Assembly (NCBI GenBank): GCA_036346375.1
Contig: CM070511.1
Coordinates: 8,990,001 to 9,054,000 of the forward strand
Direction of reading: 5' to 3'
Length of the DNA stretch: 64,000 nt
DNA from: Guadua angustifolia
Lineage: Eukaryota; Streptophyta; Magnoliopsida; Poales; Poaceae
A model generated the notes under the pieces. It did no database searches. It saw only the letters and a list, made by a program, of their open reading frames with translations, and had not been told where the DNA came from. This document shows positions 34,544-46,000 of this stretch, one piece after another. Within the stretch, counting starts at the first letter, position 1; each line of letters starts with the position of its first letter. The position numbers were made by a program, and so were the translations under genes.

Positions 34544-36540
34544 CCTATTTTGCCATCTAATAGTAGGCATTATATGGATAACAATTAACTGATTAATCAA
34601 CTACTATTTTTTATAACAAATCATGGATGAAATATATATCAAAACAAAGATACATTCAAAGCCACACACATATAAAGATACATTCAAAGCCATACACATA
34701 TATTCATACTGAAATTTTTATCCAAACATATACATATAGTCTTGAACACAACATTTAAAACTAGCCACATGATCTAAGCATCTGTCACAATACCATGTCT
34801 TGCATGTTTAAATTAAAAATATGACTAAATCACTAGGGTATATTAACTTATCGCTAGCAACCAATTAGCCATACAATCCATCACAATGAACCACCTGCAA
34901 AAGAAGAAAGCAATCAGAAATTGATTAGAACATAGACAGAGAAGACAATTGTTGATGACTTCACAAAAGTAATAGGAAATTAATAAATTGAAGGGATTCA
35001 AATTCTCCTTGTGAGTTTATGTCACATGCCAAATGTCATAATATGCCAGACCAAGAAAGAGCAGGCAATTCACAAGTTATCAACATTTTATACACAACCC
35101 TATGTGGCCCTCATGTATGCAGCTATTATGTGGTTTGCACTAGATATGCTCATATGCATCACTATAGGATCATCTATTATCAGCTATGAACATAAACAAA
35201 ACCATGATGATTATGTATAGTATGGTTTAGATTCTTACAATAAGCAAAGCTCCTGAAAATCGTACACTTGATAGTATAGGCTTAGCTTTAGTTTTAGAGA
35301 ACTCAATTCAAAGAACATCTAGTAAAATATTATGACAATAGGACCATGCTTACATGTACCCTATGATCTAATCATCACAAATTAGAAATTACTAAATTAT
35401 GATTCTTAAGGAAAAGGTCACAGTTACACAAAACACAGAGTCTATCAAACTTGCCATACAATAGAATAATGATACGGCACCCAAATTATACACATCGCAT
35501 CATGAAGAAGCAGATTTACTATATAATATAAAAGAACACATGAGCTTAAAGTAGGCTCATGTTATAATGTTAAGACCATTTAATTTGTCTGCCAATTCAT
35601 TCATTATAGTGTGTTGAATCCAAGGTTTATAATACACAAATTCCCATTTCCCTATTAGACGATTACTAATTCCCAGTAGCAAATGATCCAGTACTAGCTG
35701 AGACCTAGGCATCGCAATGGCTAGTAACTTATCTGACTAATCTCTGTTAGTTCCTAGCTAAACATTGTATTTTGAGCTGAGCTCTAACTTTTTCAAAGTT
35801 AAAGAAAGCTAATCTGATCATTTCCTTTAATAGGGAACCTGATCAACTCCTTCATTCATCAAAATACACCAACCACCAAGTATTGGAAATTGACCCAATG
35901 CACAAATTGGCGAGTGTTCTGCGGTATTAGACGCAATTCCGAGCAACTTGGTTAATAATGTCTAGAAATGCAACTACCGTTGTGTCACCTGCACCACTCT
36001 AAACCCTAGAAGCGTAAGTCTCCTATATAACCCTGTATTTCCGTACATACTGGGAAAAAACACAACTAAAGGGCCATACAATGAATGGAATAAGGCCAGT
36101 GATGGTCATTAAAACAGTTGGAAGAATCAAGAACTAATCTTGTAATTGTTTTTTTGAATCACTCCCTATCTTTCGTAAACTCTGGCACTAAACCCTTGGA
36201 GTAGAGTAGAAACTGAAAGTGGCCTTGTGAACTTGGGTTGCTCTAGTTGAACAAGTGATGATTAGAGAAGGATACAATTGGCAGCAAAACAAGATTTGAG
36301 CTATCCCTCAAACTCCTCGCTCATCAATCCCATGCATAATTGAACAACAAGTACAATGCAAGTGAGAAGGAGAGCAAGAAAGGGAGAGGAGCAAGTGGAG
36401 GAGATGAGTGGTGAGCACAAGGACGTGTATATATACAGGGGATATAAGCAGTGGCTTTCTCTTTTTCTTATCTGGTTGGACCCAGCAAAATTATTTCAAA
36501 ATCGGAATCTACTCAACATGCAAATTTCACTTTGGCCCAC
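34544..36540 (-). other. Body of CACTA-2; possible minus-strand promoter, no ORF
   Basis: No coding frame was found. At 36424-36437 the minus strand reads TGTATATATACACG, followed downstream by a CT-rich leader-like tract (36350-36415). This is the layout of a TATA promoter plus 5' UTR driving minus-strand transcription, possibly a relic of the parental element's gene. Confidence 0.35.
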
Positions 36541-36706
36541 CAAAAGACTATCCCGAGTACATCACAATCGGTTCTAACTTGAGAACCGATTGTGATGCTT
36601 CACTACCATATAAAGTAGAATCATTTATCACAATCAGTTTTTTCTTGAAAAGTTGAGAATTGACCCAGATGAAGTGATGGTATTATATCATTCTTTAGTA
36701 GTGATT

Positions 36707-37798
36707 GAAAGTGAAAAATATAAAATAAATTATATAAACCAAGTAAAACTAAATTATGTAAACAAAGATTAAAAATTATAGAAGGATTGTAGCATCCAAT
36801 ATATGTAAATGTGGGATTATTCCAAAACAATAATTGTGGCAAATATAGAATTGGAAATTTCAATTTTGATAAAAAATCTAAAATGTTCTAGTTTGCAAAG
36901 ACGTATAGAGAAATAGTTAAAACTTTAAAGACGGGTGTTGTATAAATATATATCCAAATATCCATGTATAAAAATTAAAATTAATTAGAAAATTCAATTT
37001 TGAATTTGCAATGTTAGAACATTTTAAATTTGTATCTAAAGTTCCAAACTACAATTCTACTATAAAATATATAGCAATTCGGAGCTAAGCTTACAAAAAA
37101 AATTAACATTAAAAACTCTATCAAACATCTAGCCTGTGTGGACACACGAATTGATGACTAGTGTTTGGAATTTGCCTTGCATGAATGTGTCTTCCATACT
37201 TTTCAAACTCTGAAAGATTGTCCCATCAATTTCTATCCATCTAACTTGGGGGCATATTCGATCACGAACAAAGGTTAAAAACTAATCATACTTGTACAAC
37301 ATCAAGTTTGTTGCAGCCAAAGTCATTGCCATCGGCCAGGGTTAACCATGCTATTTCGAACTAGGATTTCGATGACCCAATGGTATTGAAAACCGTGAAA
37401 ACTGCTCGAAATTCACTCAAAACCAAACGGTTTGGACAATCAAATGAATTTGAAATCTAGTCAAACTGATGAGTGAATTTCGAATGAAATGGATGAAAAC
37501 TGCTCGAAAAGGCTTGAATTTCAGGCAGTTTTTGGTGACAACCGCCAAAAACCAGTGAGAGTTGGAAAAATGGGAAAATTAAAAAATGGGGAAAAATGCT
37601 GTAAAATTTGTAAAAAGCCATTGAAAGCCCAAAAAATAGGAAAAAGTAAGAAATATATAAAAGTATGGAAAACATGAAAAAATTTTGACATGACCTTTGC
37701 TATATTTTAGACAACTTGCACTACCAAAGCCACGTGCTGTGCTAGAGCTACCAGCACTACTAGAGCTACATGCTGCACCGAAGCAGCCCACCAAATTG
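36707..37798. other. AT-rich flank with a hAT-like left end
   Basis: It is non-coding. At 37337 a sequence begins CAGGGTTAACCATGCTATTTCG and continues with CGAAAT/GAATTTCG words like the hAT element at 12672, suggesting a truncated relative; no right end or 8-bp duplication was found. A Ser/Ala-rich minus frame at 37700-37800 is not convincing as a gene. Confidence 0.4.
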
Positions 37799-37803
37799 GC
37801 TAC

Positions 37804-38268
37804 GGTCAACGTTTGTTGTCGGCAATAATGAATACGGGGCTAGGCGCTGGATCCAAACTTGATGGTAGCACAAGACACGGGATTTATATTGGTTCAGGCT
37901 CTCGTGGAAGAGATAATACCCTAGTCCTGTGCTATGGGATTATGAGAGTCTAGCTTACTGCGGGTGATCTGATCATGATGTCCTCCCGCCCCCCCTTATA
38001 TAGTGGAGGGGTGTGGTTACAAGGAAGAGTCCTGGTAGGTTAAAAGATGAAGATTCTATCTCTATCCTTATCTGCCAAATATGGTAACAACCAGGATTAA
38101 AATCGTATCCTACCTAATTAAGGTTGGTTACTATCTTCAGGGTTTCCTTGCAGCGCACGGCGGTGGTAGTCCGGGTGGTACCTGTCTCCATGTACTCGGC
38201 TCTGCCCATCCCCTCTTGGGTGGTCCTCACGGCCTGCCATGCTGATACCTAGAGTCCATTACTCCATA
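37804..38268 (-). repeat. Tat 3' LTR
   Basis: Collinear with 48504-48964 (shared AATAATGAATACGG, GATGGTAGCACAAGACACGG, TATCTGCCAAATATGGTAAC). The edge bases are mutated (GG...TA where TG...CA is expected). Minus-strand TATA sits in the CTTATATAGTGG segment. The presumed polypurine tract, AAAGCGCTCGAGGGCTAC on the minus strand, abuts it at 38269-38286. Confidence 0.85.
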
Positions 38269-38479
38269 GTAGCCCTCGAGCGCTTTGTGATCAAGTTGCC
38301 ACCTTCCTGATCGCATCCCAACTGAGTCATGCTTCATACCGAGTGCTCCCAGTTCTTGGCGTAGTTTCCCAACTGGTTTCCTTTCCATACTGAGTGCTGT
38401 GCTGCAGGCAAAGAGATCGTGAAGGACTCAATAGAGCTCCACGCTTAATTTTCCAAGTGGTACCCAGTCCAATTATTGG

Positions 38480-38935
38480 GAAACTGGTAGTTGGCCCATT
38501 TTGGGGCATACCCTTGTTTAAATAGGCTCTAGCCTAGTGGTACTTGTACCCGATTATCACGGTGCACAGCTAGCGACCCATCGTGGGGCGTACCATGGAT
38601 TGGCCGAGTGGTACCTGCACCCATCCATCGTGGTGCACAACTGGTGGCCCATCATGGAGCATACCCTCGAAATCCTTATTAAAAAATCAACTCGTGATAT
38701 CTGATTCCGCCTTGCGCGGTAACCAACAGCCGACACAACATGAGGCATATTACGAGAAGACATTTTAATTTGGTTTGGAAGGTACCCAAATCCCGTTTAA
38801 CACGGTGACTAACGATCGACCCATCATGGGGTGTACCATATCCCAAACTAGATTTGGCCTAGGAGAACCTGTATACGACTGTTGTGGTGCACAATGGCGG
38901 CCCATCATAGGGCGTACACCAAGGCCAGGCCCAAA
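38480..38935. repeat. Degenerate tandem repeats near the Tat 3' LTR
   Basis: Five versions of CCCATC(A/G)TGGGGCGTACC start near 38494, 38577, 38648, 38819 and 38901. Most are preceded by GTGGTGCACA and a GGTACCTGCACCC-like block. Spacing is irregular at 70-170 bp. Tandem repeats in this position are common in Tat/Ogre elements. Confidence 0.75.
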
Positions 38936-38993
38936 CAAAATATGGATGACGAAACGCCTTTTCCTGCTTAGGGCAAAATTCAGTGTCACTCCT

Positions 38994-39001
38994 TATAAAT
39001 A
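38994..39001 (+). promoter_or_regulatory. TATA box for the antisense gene of the Tat element
   Basis: TATAAATA on the plus strand, 153 bp upstream of the ATG at 39154 and pointing away from the 3' LTR, i.e. opposite to gag-pol. Confidence 0.6.
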
Positions 39002-39153
39002 CAAGGCTTGGTGCGATCAAAGAGTCTTTCTCCACACTGCACACATTCGCCCCTTTCATCTTCTAAATTTTGGCATTTTCGCAACAAGCTCCGCCGCTAG
39101 GGTTAGCCACCGCCGCACTCTAAATCTTGTGTCGCTACTAATCCCTTCCAAAG

Positions 39154-42039
39154 ATGTCTTCTTCCTCCTCCCAGGACTCCCCCGCACCGCCCTCAGCCAA
39201 AGATTGGGCTACTTCGGTGACGACAGAGAAGCGCCTGGAGGGGATGGTCACCGCCGGAGTTCTCCGGCATTGGCATTGATCTGCGTGCGTCCGGCTAAGG
39301 GTGAGTCTTCTCCCACTCCCCGATCTGAGGAGATCATGGTCTTTGAATCCTTTTTTCAGCACGAATTTAGCCTCCCCGGCAGCGCTTTCCTTCATGGCCT
39401 TCTTCACTTTTACAATATTGAGCTGGTTAATCTGAACCCTAACTCCATTCTTCAAATTTCCATCTTTGTTCATCTCTGCGAGGCATTTCTTGGCATTCGT
39501 CGCCTTTTTCTTCTCAAACCTTACCTGAACAAGAGCACACCTAAGACAGTTGGGGGTGCCGGCTTCCAATTGCGGGATGGGTTGAAGAAGTCTTATTTCT
39601 CTAGCCCCTTCAAATCCTCCAATAAGGGTTGGCACCGGGAGTGATTTTATTGTGCCAATCCCGATCCTTTTCTTCCTCCTTTTGCTGGGTCCCCACCCAA
39701 ATTTTCTCCCTCTTGAGTCTCAACTCCCTCGGATAATGAGATGGACCAGGTCGAGGAACTCCTGTGCCTAATCAATAATCTGAAGGAGAAGGGCCTTACA
39801 GGAGTCGCAATTTCCGCCAACTTCACCATTCGCGAGTGTAGCCCCTCAAGGAACGAGTCCACTTGGGATTCGAATACAGTGGGGACAATGACCCCACTCG
39901 AGAAGTGCCCGAGAAAATCCCAAGAGAGGTGCTAACCAATCGGATGAACGACTTCTTCGCTTCAGCACCCAAGTCTCCATCCAGGGATGCCCAAAGACCT
40001 TCACTGTGACGCGTCTTCCTCCTGAGGTGAATATTTTTACCCACCAGTATCTGATCATTGACCTTTAAATGGTTGTTGACTGATTCCATGCTTGCCATCA
40101 TTTACAGGATCGAAACACCTTCTTCTCTGATGCTCTGCTCCCCGATGTCCCTCAGCACAAGAGTGCTAGGCAGACACGACCTGCCAGGCCTTCGCCTGAT
40201 GAGCCCAGTGCCAAGAAGGGAAAGAAGCCGGTGACTGAGAGGCCTTCGAGGCAGAAACAACCTACCAACCCTTTGGCTGGAGAGCCGAGTGCCAAAGGGG
40301 GAAGAAGCCGATGGCTGAGGAGCCTCCGAGGTCTCAGTGCCCAATTGGGGGCCCGACGATCTGGGATCCCCAGGCTCCACACACGGCACAGCTAGTGCCG
40401 CCGCCTTCAAAGTCCAGCATGAAGCGGGTCCCTCCACAAGTGGCTCAGCCACTCGGAAAGTGCCCGGAGTAAGAATAAAGAAGTCCGATAGGTTAGTTTC
40501 CCTATCGACTCTTCGCCCTTGATTTGTAGGATCATGTCCTAATTTCTTCTTTTAATAGAACGCCATCAGACGATGTTCCTATGGATGCGCCAATTGGGAC
40601 ATCCCAGGAAGCTGGGCATGAGGGCGCCATGATCGAGTAAGGGAGGCCTCATGACTACCGCATCACCGGGGCGCCGAGGCGGCTCAGATCGAGCAAAACG
40701 CCTTCTTGCCGCCGCTGTCAGACGGGACGCCAAGGCGGCTCTAAATTAGGCCAAGACATCCTCGCCAACTGCCTCCGTACCCAGGGACGCCAAGGTAGCT
40801 ACCGAATCGAAGACGCCTTTGTCGCCGCCGCGCACTCTGCCTGAGCTAGCCACAAGGCCGATGGCCCTAGCGCTCGCCACCTGCTCCACCCCTCCGATGG
40901 AGGAAATTCTTCGAGAGCCCCCGCGACCACCCCCTACCCCCGGCCTCCACTGTGAATTGTATTTCACAATGAGGAGGATGAATGTGAGGCTTTTGGCGAT
41001 GAGGAGGAAAAGGAGAGGAGGAAGCTCTATGAACACTCCATTGAGTGTGCCCGACTGGTTCAGGTGAGTTTTTAGCTCCTTCCTTCTTTTGTCTGCAGCA
41101 GGTGGTGTGTCTTCATTGACCTTCTTCTTGTTATCTTCAGAGCCTGGGTGACCGCTCCGAGAAGAGGGACGAAATTCTCTGGAAGATACTCCCAAAGATC
41201 AAGGAGTGCCAGGAGTATGAAGCCGACCTCGAGCGGGTTAGGGCCGAGAGTAGGGCCGAGCTCGAGCGGGTCAGGAATGAGGGCCAAGTCGAGTGGCGAT
41301 AACTCCAGGCCCAAGTCTAGACTTTGCAAGAGGAGAAGATAGGCCTAGCCGGCTCCCTTCGATGTAAATGTTTCTTCAATTGGCTTGTTGCTGTATTTTG
41401 ATTGTTTGTCTTTTAACTCCTTTTCTCGCTTTAGCTTGGGATTCTATTGTCGCATGTCTTCATGAGCAACTTCAAGCTTCTCAGGAGCAGCTCAAGGCTT
41501 TTCAAGAGCAGTTCAAGGCGCTGAAGGACTCTGAGTTCTAGGCTCGACCAACTCGAAAAGGCTGGAGCGGGAGCTGGAAGGTATGTTTCCCAACTCGGCT
41601 TTGTCTTCATCTCACTTGTGACGCCCTGGGTGATGACCCGACTTGCTTGCAGAATACAAGAGAAAAACGTAGGCACAATTTGGCGTTCTCGGCGAGAGGG
41701 TCAAGTCTGTGGAAGCGTTATGCACCAAGCACCGCGAGGCCTCTGAGGCAATGGTGAAGTTCTTATGCCCCGAGAGGCTGGGCTGAGCAGCGAGGATGAG
41801 GCCATCTTGCGGCTGACAGAGGGGCCCGAGAAGATCAGGATCAACATACGGGAGACAGCGACCACGAGCGCTAGCCAGGCTTTGGCATCGTAAAGTCTCT
41901 GTATCCCCGTGTGGATCTTGAAGTTGTTAAGGAGGGCTTCGCCTGCACCGTCGATGATAATCAAGTTGCTGCCCTTCTTGATGAAGTTAAGGACGTATCC
42001 TCCGCCTTAGTAGAAAACCTTGACTTGAGTCCTGTGTAA
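39154..42039 (+). pseudogene. Antisense gene of the Tat element (Transposase_28 / 'putative gypsy type transposon' family)
   Basis: Starts MSSSSSQDSPAPPSAKDW. After frameshifts it shows FFQHEFSLPGSAFLHGLLHF, NLNPNSILQISIFVHLCEAF, GGAGFQLRDG and SNKGWHRE, matching the domain named Transposase_28 (PF04195) found in grass gypsy elements. Downstream exons carry LLCLINNLKEKGLTGVAISA, a Pro/Lys-rich part, a coiled coil (LERVRAESRAELERVRNEG, 41230-41290), and ALKDSEF...LEKAGAELE joined by a GT-AG intron (donor 41580, acceptor 41652) to EYKRK. The end is LVENLDLSPV, stop 42037-42039. The reading breaks several times, so this copy is probably dead. The function of this family is unknown; the antisense arrangement is known from Grande and RIRE2-like elements. 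Confidence 0.7.
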
Positions 42040-42287
42040 TACACATGTAAAGCTTAGCTGTAATTACTTCACCATTTCTCAAGGAATTAACTTTTGGTTG
42101 TAAATGCTTTGCTGCGTCACAAGAGATCTTCGAGTTAAGGCTTGCACGCTGTTGGTGTCCGGTTCGGTTTCCCATGCCATCACGTCTTCGAGGTCGTTTC
42201 AGCTTCCCGCGCCAGCACATCTTCAGGACCATTTCAGATTCCCATACCAGCACGCCTTCGGGGCCGCTTTGACCTCTTTGCTCTTGC

Positions 42288-42294
42288 TATATAG
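42288..42294 (+). promoter_or_regulatory. TATA box of a second antisense unit
   Basis: TATATAG on the plus strand, 89 bp before the ATG at 42377. Confidence 0.5.
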
Positions 42295-42376
42295 GGGCGT
42301 CACCGCCACAAGAGCGATCACCCGCTTCCAAATCTTCATTTCTCCAGCAATCTTTGATTTCTTTTGGAAGTCTCCA

Positions 42377-42679
42377 ATGGCGTCTCCTTCTTGCTCCACT
42401 GCTCCCGTCGACGAAATAGCGTCGCCTCCACCTCCAGCGGCAGCGCTGGTCTTTGACTTTGGGGACGATGTGCCGGTGGCGCCTACTGATGAAGAAGGCT
42501 TCCTCGCCGAGCTTTGGGTCGATTACGACCTTGCCTTGGCCGAGGTCGCTAAGCAGGAGGCCACCGCCCGCGACGTCGCCATCATCGCCATCCTAACTGA
42601 GGCTGTCCTGGCCATCGTCGAGGCATTGGTCGTGCACACCGAGCTTAGGTTTAGCTGCCTTAAAATCATATATATGTAA
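42377..42679 (+). CDS. Small antisense ORF of the Tat element, unknown function
   Basis: The 100-residue frame begins MASPSCSTAPVDEIASPPPP and continues with an acidic stretch (FDFGDDVPVAPTDEEGFLAE) and an Ala-rich helix with AVAKQ-type residues (LALAEVAKQEATARDVAIIA). It has a high-GC, coding-like composition, its own upstream TATA and no internal stop. The last codons (RFSCLKIIYM) may be intronic, since a GT (AG|GTTTAG) follows TEL near 42648. It lies between the antisense Transposase_28 gene and the end of pol. I recognise no domain. It could be a small retrotransposon accessory protein or a chance frame. Confidence 0.45.
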   Translation: MASPSCSTAPVDEIASPPPPAAALVFDFGDDVPVAPTDEEGFLAELWVDYDLALAEVAKQEATARDVAIIAILTEAVLAIVEALVVHTELRFSCLKIIYM

Positions 42680-43053
42680 AATTTAGGCAATGTAAAAAAT
42701 ATATTCACTCGAACATAACATTCAATCTTATATATAATTTTAATGCTATTTACTCTTTTTTCCTTACTGACTTTTAAATTTGTCCGAGTGGTTTATCTCT
42801 TTTTTGTTTAAGCACTCTACCGGACTAGTCTAGCCCCCGGGCGTCAAGAGTCGGCTCATGGCTCTTTCTCCCAGGCACGCATTTTGAGTGACTAGAGTTC
42901 GCCGTTCATGGGGTCAGAGTTTCACTACTCGGAGAAGGTGTGCGCCTGCGCAACACTATTAGGTGTAACCCTCGACTTACTGCTTAGTTGAGCATCAACT
43001 AAGTAGCAAATCAAGAAAAACTTTATTCATAATAATATGATTGAGTACAAGAT
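42680..43053. other. Spacer between the antisense ORF and pol
   Basis: No coding pattern. It contains CTAGCCCCCGGGCGTC and repeated CACTCGG/GAGTGG words of the element. Confidence 0.4.
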
Positions 43054-46000
43054 TTAAGTGTAAAAGTGACGTAGCTGCTCTATGTTCCATGTGTTGCTAA
43101 CAACCACGCCGTCTTTGCGCTTGAGTTTGTAAGCCCCCAGGCGCGTCACTTCATCGACGATGTAGGGGCCTTCCCAGCTTGGGGAGATCTTATGCTCACT
43201 TTTTTTATTCTTTCTTAGAACCAGATCTCCTTAGAGAAAGCGCGGCCTCGAATATTTCGATTATGATAGCGACGCAAGCCCTGAAGGTATTTAGCAGATT
43301 GGATTGCTACGACGTCCCTGGCCTCCTCCAGTTGGTCGAGATCTTCTAGCTGGTTTTCCTCCGACTCAGCTTCCTTGTAGTTCCAAACCCACGGGGATCC
43401 GAATGCTAACTCGGTAGGTAAACGACCAGGTGATCGGAATAGTCTACAGCTCCTGCGTCGGCACATGAATCTGCTGAGCAAAAAACTAACAACCTTTGCA
43501 TGTGCGGACGATGTCTTCCGCATCTGTTACTGCAGTCGGCCAGAATAAACCTTGATAGTAAGCCTTTCCAACTAGGGTGCTTGATGCTGCATGATGCTCA
43601 CAAACTCCCGAGTGGATTTCTCTGAGAAGACTCTTCCCTTCTAGCTTTGATATGCACCGCCTTAGGACTCCAGAAGCACTCTTCTGAAATATCTCCTCTC
43701 TGACCACCACATAGCTTTTATTTCGGCGTGAAATGCGCTCTGCCTGTACACGATTTTCAGGGAGCTTGTCCTTCAATAGATAATCCAGATAGGGAATTGT
43801 CCAGTCAGGGTTGATGACCAAAACTTTTGCCTCGGCCAGCTTTTCCCCTGACTTGCCCGACTCCTGCTGTTAGCTTATCGTGGGTTTATGAAGCTCTTCA
43901 ACAAATACGCCAGCTGGAACTGTTGCCCGACTAGAGCCTAATCTTGCAAGCTCGTCCACTGCTTCATTATCTCGGCGAAGCACAGCTCCAGCCCGTCGAA
44001 TTTGTCCTCCAGTTTGCGTACCTCCTGGCAATACGCGGCCATATTGTCGTCGATGCACGACCAATCCTTTTGCACTTGGTTGATAACCAGCTGTGAGTTC
44101 CCACGAATTGTCAATCGTTGAATGCCGAGTGATATGGCGATACGGAGCCCGTGGATGAGTGCCTCATACTCGACGGTGTTGTTTGATGCCAAGAAGTGAA
44201 TTTGAAGAACATATTTCTATCGTTCCCCTCTTGGAGACATGAGCACTAAACCAGCCCCCGTGCCGCTGAGTATGAGGGAACCATCGAAGTACATTGTCCA
44301 ATACTCGAGCTCCTCAACAGCAGTGGGATTCTGCAATTCTACCCACTCGGCGGTGAAGACAGCAAGTATCTGAGATTTGATGGCAATTTGCAGCTCGAAG
44401 GATATTTCGAAGGCTCCGAGCTCGACTGCCCATTTCGCAATTCTCCCAATGGCTTCCCGATTGTGGAGTATGTCCCCAATCAGAAAAAAAGTAACCACCG
44501 AAATCGAATGCTCTTGAAAATAGTGCTTAAGCTTGCGAGAGGTAAGCAGTACGGCATACAATAGCTTCTGTACTTGAGGGTACCGTACCTTGGACTCGCC
44601 CAATACCTCGCTGACGAAATAAACTAGGTGTTGACCCTTCTGCAAGTGCCCTGCCTCCTCCTGCTCCACAACAATTGCAGCACTGACTACATGAGTCGTT
44701 GCCGCTATGTAAAGCAAAAGGGGTTTCTTGGGCATCGGTGAAACCAATACTGGAGGTGTGGTCAGGAATGCCTTGAGCTCCTCAAAAGCTTGCTGTGCTT
44801 CGAAAGTCCATTGGAAGTTGCCTTGCTTCTTTAGGAGCTTGAAAAATGGCATCCCCCGCATCCCCAGCGTGAAATAAATCTGTCGAGTACCACCATGCAT
44901 CCTATGAGCTTCTGGATGTCTTTCTAGCAAGTCGGGGGTTTCATCTTCATGATGGCGTTGATCTTCTCCGGGTTTGACTCGATACCACAATGAGACACGA
45001 TAAATCCGAGTAGCTTTCCCGAAGGGACTCCGAAGACACACATCTCGGGGTTGAGCTTCATCTTGTAGGCCCTCAAGCTCTCAAACATCTCGGCCAAATT
45101 AGAGATGAAGTCCTCTTTTATACGAGTTTTGAGAACAACATCGTCCATGTATGCTTCCACGTTGCATCCGAATTGAGTGTGAAAACACCGCTGTATCGCG
45201 TGCTGATAGGTTGCGCTGGCGTTTTTCAACCCGAATGGCATTGTGACATAGCAGAAAGCCCCAAACGGGGTGATGAATGAGGTCTTAATGCAGTCTTCTT
45301 TTTTCAACCTGATCTGGTGATACTCCGAGTAGGCATCTAGGAAACTCAGGAGCTCACACCTGGCGGTTGAGTCCACCACCTGATCTATGCGAGGCAACCC
45401 AAATGGATATTTTAGGCATGCCTTATTGAGATCGGTATAATCAACACAAATGCGCCAACTTTTATTCTTTTTGCGAACAAGAACTGGGTTTGCTAACCAG
45501 TCGGGATGATACACTTCTTTTATGAATCCTGCAGGCTAAATGCTTAGTGATTTCTTCCCTAATAGCGTCACGGTGATCTTGCATGAACCGCTAGAGCCGT
45601 TACTTGATAGGCTTCGCTTTCTTATCGACGTTGAGAGAGTGCTCGATCACTTCCCTAGGGACACTAAGCATATCAGATGGCTTCCAAGCAAAGATGTCCC
45701 GGTTCGTCTGGAGGAAAGTGGCGAGCGCATCTTCCTATTTGTGATCAAGCTCTATCCCAATCAGAGCCGTCTGGGCTGAGTTGGACGGGTCAAGTATCAC
45801 CTTCTTGACTCCCTCGTCAGGCTTCAAACCTGACTTGGCCTGCTTCCTGGCTGGGATGTCTCCATCTTGTTGGGCCATTGCTTCCAGTCGGATCTCTCCC
45901 TGTCGGCCATCGCCACCCGCATCTCAGCCAGCTCACAGCTCTCCCTATCGCACACAAAGGATTGCTTGACATCACTAGGGACTGTGATAATGCCTTTTGG

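Larger units (their letters stand above)
32708..36703. mobile_element. Non-autonomous CACTA element (CACTA-2)
   Basis: Left end CACTACTACAGAAATG and right end ...CATTCTTTAGTAGTG are flanked by ATT (32705-32707 and 36704-36706). Subterminal words CACAATCGGTTCT / AGAACCGATTGTGATG recur at both ends (32737, 32848, 36562-36597, 36630). Without the nested LTR it is about 2.3 kb and has no transposase ORF. Its words differ from those of CACTA-1, so it probably depends on another family's transposase. Confidence 0.88.

Noticed and set aside
38775..39644. 289-residue plus-strand ORF as a host gene
   Set aside because: It starts in tandem repeat and joins frames of the Tat antisense gene; its C-terminal part matches the Transposase_28 family, so it is transposon sequence.
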